Translations under genes and position numbers: made by a program
NCBI GenBank assembly: GCA_019912905.1
Contig: JAIOHO010000144.1
Location: forward strand, 1-7,512
Origin: Anaerolineae bacterium
Lineage (GTDB): Bacteria; Chloroflexota; Anaerolineae; Aggregatilineales; Phototrophicaceae
Direction of reading: 5' to 3'
DNA: 7,512 bases
Notes under the pieces: generated by a model
The model's database searches: none
Told to the model about the DNA's origin: nothing
What the model saw: the letters and a program-made list of their open reading frames with translations, nothing else
In this document: positions 5,620 through 7,512 of the stretch, piece by piece
Layout: each line of letters begins with the position of its first letter
Numbering within the stretch: the first letter of the stretch is position 1

Positions 5620-6567
5620 ATGAATTATGGGTACATCATTCAACGGCTGCTGCTGGCGGTGATCGTCATCCTGGGGGTGACGTTCGTGGTGTTCATGATC
5701 GTCCAGATCGTCCCCGGCGACCCGGCCCGTGTCATTCTGGGGCCGTATGCCACCGACGACGCGGTCATCGGCCTGCGCCAGCGCCTGGGGTTAAATCGTC
5801 CCTTTCTGGAACAATATATCTCCTGGCTGGGGAACGCCGTTCAGGGTAATTTCGGCACCAGCCTGATTACGTCCCAACCGGTCGGCCCGCAGCTGCTCCA
5901 GCGCCTGGGGCCTTCGCTCGAACTGGCGCTGGCTTCGCTGCTGGTGGGCATCGCGGTCGCCTTCCCGGTCGGCGTCATCTCCGCCGTCAAACCCGGCAGT
6001 CTCATCGACGTGGTCGGCTCCATTCTCAGCCAGATCGGGATATCTGTGCCCTCCTTCTGGATGGGCATCCTGTTCGTGCTGCTGTTTTCGCTGTCGCTGG
6101 GCTGGCTGCCCCCCAGCGGCTATACGCCCATCAGCGAGGATTTTAAGGACTGGCTGGCGCATCTGGTGCTGCCCGCCTTGACTGCCGGGCTGGTGAGCGG
6201 CTCGATCCAGACGCGTTTTGTCCGCAGCGCCATGCTGGATGTGCTGGGGATGGATTATGTGCGCACCGCCCGCGCCAAAGGATTAGGCGAACGCAGCGTG
6301 GTTTATAATCACGCCCTGCGCAACGCCATGATCAACATCGTCACCATCCTGGGCTTGCAGATTACGGCGCTCATCAGCGGCATCGTGATTGTCGAGGTGG
6401 TGTTTGGCTGGCCGGGCCTGGGCCGGCTGGCGCTGAACGCCGTGCTCGACCGCGATTACCCGCTGCTTCAGGGCACCGTCTTCACCATCGCCCTGGTCGT
6501 GACGCTGGTCAACCTGGGCGTCGATCTGCTCTACTTCTTCCTCGACCCGCGCATCGAATATGCCTGA
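5620..6567 (+). CDS. ABC transporter permease, DppB/OppB type
   Basis: This 315-residue inner-membrane protein is one half of the channel for the importer whose binding protein is encoded upstream. About six hydrophobic segments are visible (roughly residues 9-30, 97-121, 129-160, 180-197, 238-263 and 284-308). Family landmarks include the N-terminal YIIQRLLLAVIVILGVTFVV, PGDPAR (32-37), and the cytosolic EAA loop YVRTARAKGLGE (213-224) with HALRNAMINIV (231-241), which contacts the ATPase. VFGWPGLGRLALNAV (261-275) and the final LLYFFLDPRIEY follow, all standard for DppB-like permeases. An AGGA ribosome site (5609-5612) lies seven bases before the ATG. The 124-base gap from the binding-protein gene holds two hairpins and no clear promoter, so it is probably in the same transcription unit but expressed at a lower level. 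Confidence 0.95.
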   Translation: MNYGYIIQRLLLAVIVILGVTFVVFMIVQIVPGDPARVILGPYATDDAVIGLRQRLGLNRPFLEQYISWLGNAVQGNFGTSLITSQPVGPQLLQRLGPSLELALASLLVGIAVAFPVGVISAVKPGSLIDVVGSILSQIGISVPSFWMGILFVLLFSLSLGWLPPSGYTPISEDFKDWLAHLVLPALTAGLVSGSIQTRFVRSAMLDVLGMDYVRTARAKGLGERSVVYNHALRNAMINIVTILGLQITALISGIVIVEVVFGWPGLGRLALNAVLDRDYPLLQGTVFTIALVVTLVNLGVDLLYFFLDPRIEYA

Positions 6568-6584
6568 TTCCCGGATGGTCCTCT

Positions 6585-7484
6585 ATGGCTGAACGTACCG
6601 CTGTGGTGCCGCAAATTCGCGGCGAAAAGGCGCGCAAGCGCTCCATCGGTTTGTGGGAAGATGCCCTGCGGCGGCTGGTGCGCAACCGACTGGCGATGTT
6701 CGGCGCGTTCGTACTGGCGGTCATCGTCATCATGGCGGCGTTCGGCTCCAGCCTGACGCCTTACGATCCCAACGGCATGGACTTTAGCGCGCGTTTTGCG
6801 CCGCCTTCGCTGGTCCATCCCTTCGGCACCGATGACTTTGGACGCGACATTCTGGCGCGCATCATCGCTGGGACGCGCGTCTCGCTGCTGGTCGGCGTGG
6901 TCGCGGTCGGGCTGGCGGCGACCATCGGCACGACGCTCGGTCTGCTGGCGGGTTATGGCAGCCGCATCCTCGATGAAGTCATCATGCGGGCGATGGATGT
7001 GCTCTACGCTTTCCCCGCCATCCTGCTGGCGCTGGCGATTATGGCCGCGTTAGGGCGCGGCGTGACCAATGCCATGATCGCCATCGGCATCGTCTACATT
7101 CCCATCTTCGCCCGGATCACGCGCGGGGCGGTGCTGGTCGTGCGCGGCGAGGAATTTATCACGGCGGCGCGCACCCTGGGAGCCAGCCATTTTCGCATCC
7201 TCTTCCAGCACATTCTGCCCAACGTCATGGCCCCGGTCATCGTGGAAACGTCGCTCAGTCTGGCCTTTGCGATTCTGGCCGAAGCCTCGCTCAGCTTCTT
7301 CGGCCTGGGCACGCAGCCGCCCGACCCAAGCTGGGGGCGGATGCTGTCCGAAGGGCGCAGCTTCTTCCGCCAATCCATCTGGCTGGCGATCTTCCCCGGT
7401 CTGGCGATTATGGTGACGGTGATGGGCTTCAACTTCCTGGGCGACGGCTTGCGCGACTCGCTCGATCCGCGCCAGCGGCGTTAA
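6585..7484 (+). CDS. ABC transporter permease, DppC/OppC type
   Basis: This 299-residue protein is the second membrane subunit and would form a heterodimer with the DppB-type protein encoded 17 bases upstream. The soluble basic N-terminus (residues 1-35) leads into LWEDALRRLVRNRLAMFGAF, the usual OppC N-terminal segment. HPFGTDDFGRDILARIIAGT (78-97) is the hallmark of this subfamily. About six hydrophobic segments are visible. The EAA loop is EEFITAARTLGASHFRILFQ (189-208) followed by HILPN. SLSFFGLGTQPPDPSWGRML (235-254) and NFLGDGLRDSLDPR (283-296) complete the standard layout. The ribosome site is weak (GGATGG, 6573-6578), so expression may depend partly on coupling to the upstream gene. 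The length is normal and I see no anomaly. Confidence 0.95.
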   Translation: MAERTAVVPQIRGEKARKRSIGLWEDALRRLVRNRLAMFGAFVLAVIVIMAAFGSSLTPYDPNGMDFSARFAPPSLVHPFGTDDFGRDILARIIAGTRVSLLVGVVAVGLAATIGTTLGLLAGYGSRILDEVIMRAMDVLYAFPAILLALAIMAALGRGVTNAMIAIGIVYIPIFARITRGAVLVVRGEEFITAARTLGASHFRILFQHILPNVMAPVIVETSLSLAFAILAEASLSFFGLGTQPPDPSWGRMLSEGRSFFRQSIWLAIFPGLAIMVTVMGFNFLGDGLRDSLDPRQRR

Positions 7485-7489
7485 CCCGC

Positions 7490-7512
7490 ATGTCCAACCG
7501 TTTGTTCAGCCT
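7490..7512 (+). CDS. Start of the next operon gene, probably an ABC transporter ATPase, cut by right edge
   Basis: An ATG at 7490, five bases after the DppC-type stop, opens a frame reading MSNRLFS before the window ends. In Dpp/Opp operons the next genes are usually the DppD and DppF ATPases, which often begin with a similarly short Met-Ser/Asn-Leu start. The seven visible residues cannot prove this, so the assignment rests on position and tight spacing. Confidence 0.45.

Overview
This window is a GC-rich bacterial chromosome segment with ordinary gene density, one gene on the minus strand at the left edge and the rest on the plus strand. The gene set suggests an environmental, probably Anaerolineae-like member of the Chloroflexota. 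It includes a secreted SH3b-type protein with a proline-rich tail, a cysteine-free YchF-like ATPase, a GT4 glycosyltransferase and a DppABC-type transporter whose binding protein lacks a lipobox. That taxonomic placement is inference from style of gene content and not from a marker gene.

Layout. At 1-369 (minus) is the N-terminal part of an exported SH3b-domain protein that runs off the left edge. A divergent intergenic region (370-633) carries a promoter candidate for each direction. At 634-912 is a small unrecognised protein, followed at 990-2069 by a YchF/OLA1-type ATPase with its own promoter candidate. At 2243-2626 is a small protein that looks STAS/SpoIIAA-like, separated by a single base from a GT4-type glycosyltransferase (2628-3764).

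From about 3820 to the right edge is a peptide/nickel-family ABC importer operon. It has a good extended -10 promoter (3823-3852), a leader hairpin, the periplasmic-type solute-binding protein (3972-5495), two hairpins in the gap after it, the DppB-type permease (5620-6567), the DppC-type permease (6585-7484), and the first codons of another reading frame at 7490 that is probably the first ATPase subunit. The binding protein would capture an oligopeptide or similar solute outside the membrane, the two permeases form the channel, and ATPases beyond the right edge would power it. The hairpins between binding protein and permeases are where one would expect differential expression of the subunits to be set.

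I see no CRISPR array, RNA gene, insertion sequence, phage gene or defence system. Nothing here amounts to a clearly new system. The most notable items are the cysteine-free YchF relative, the binding protein without a lipid anchor, the hairpin architecture of the transporter operon, and two small unrecognised genes.
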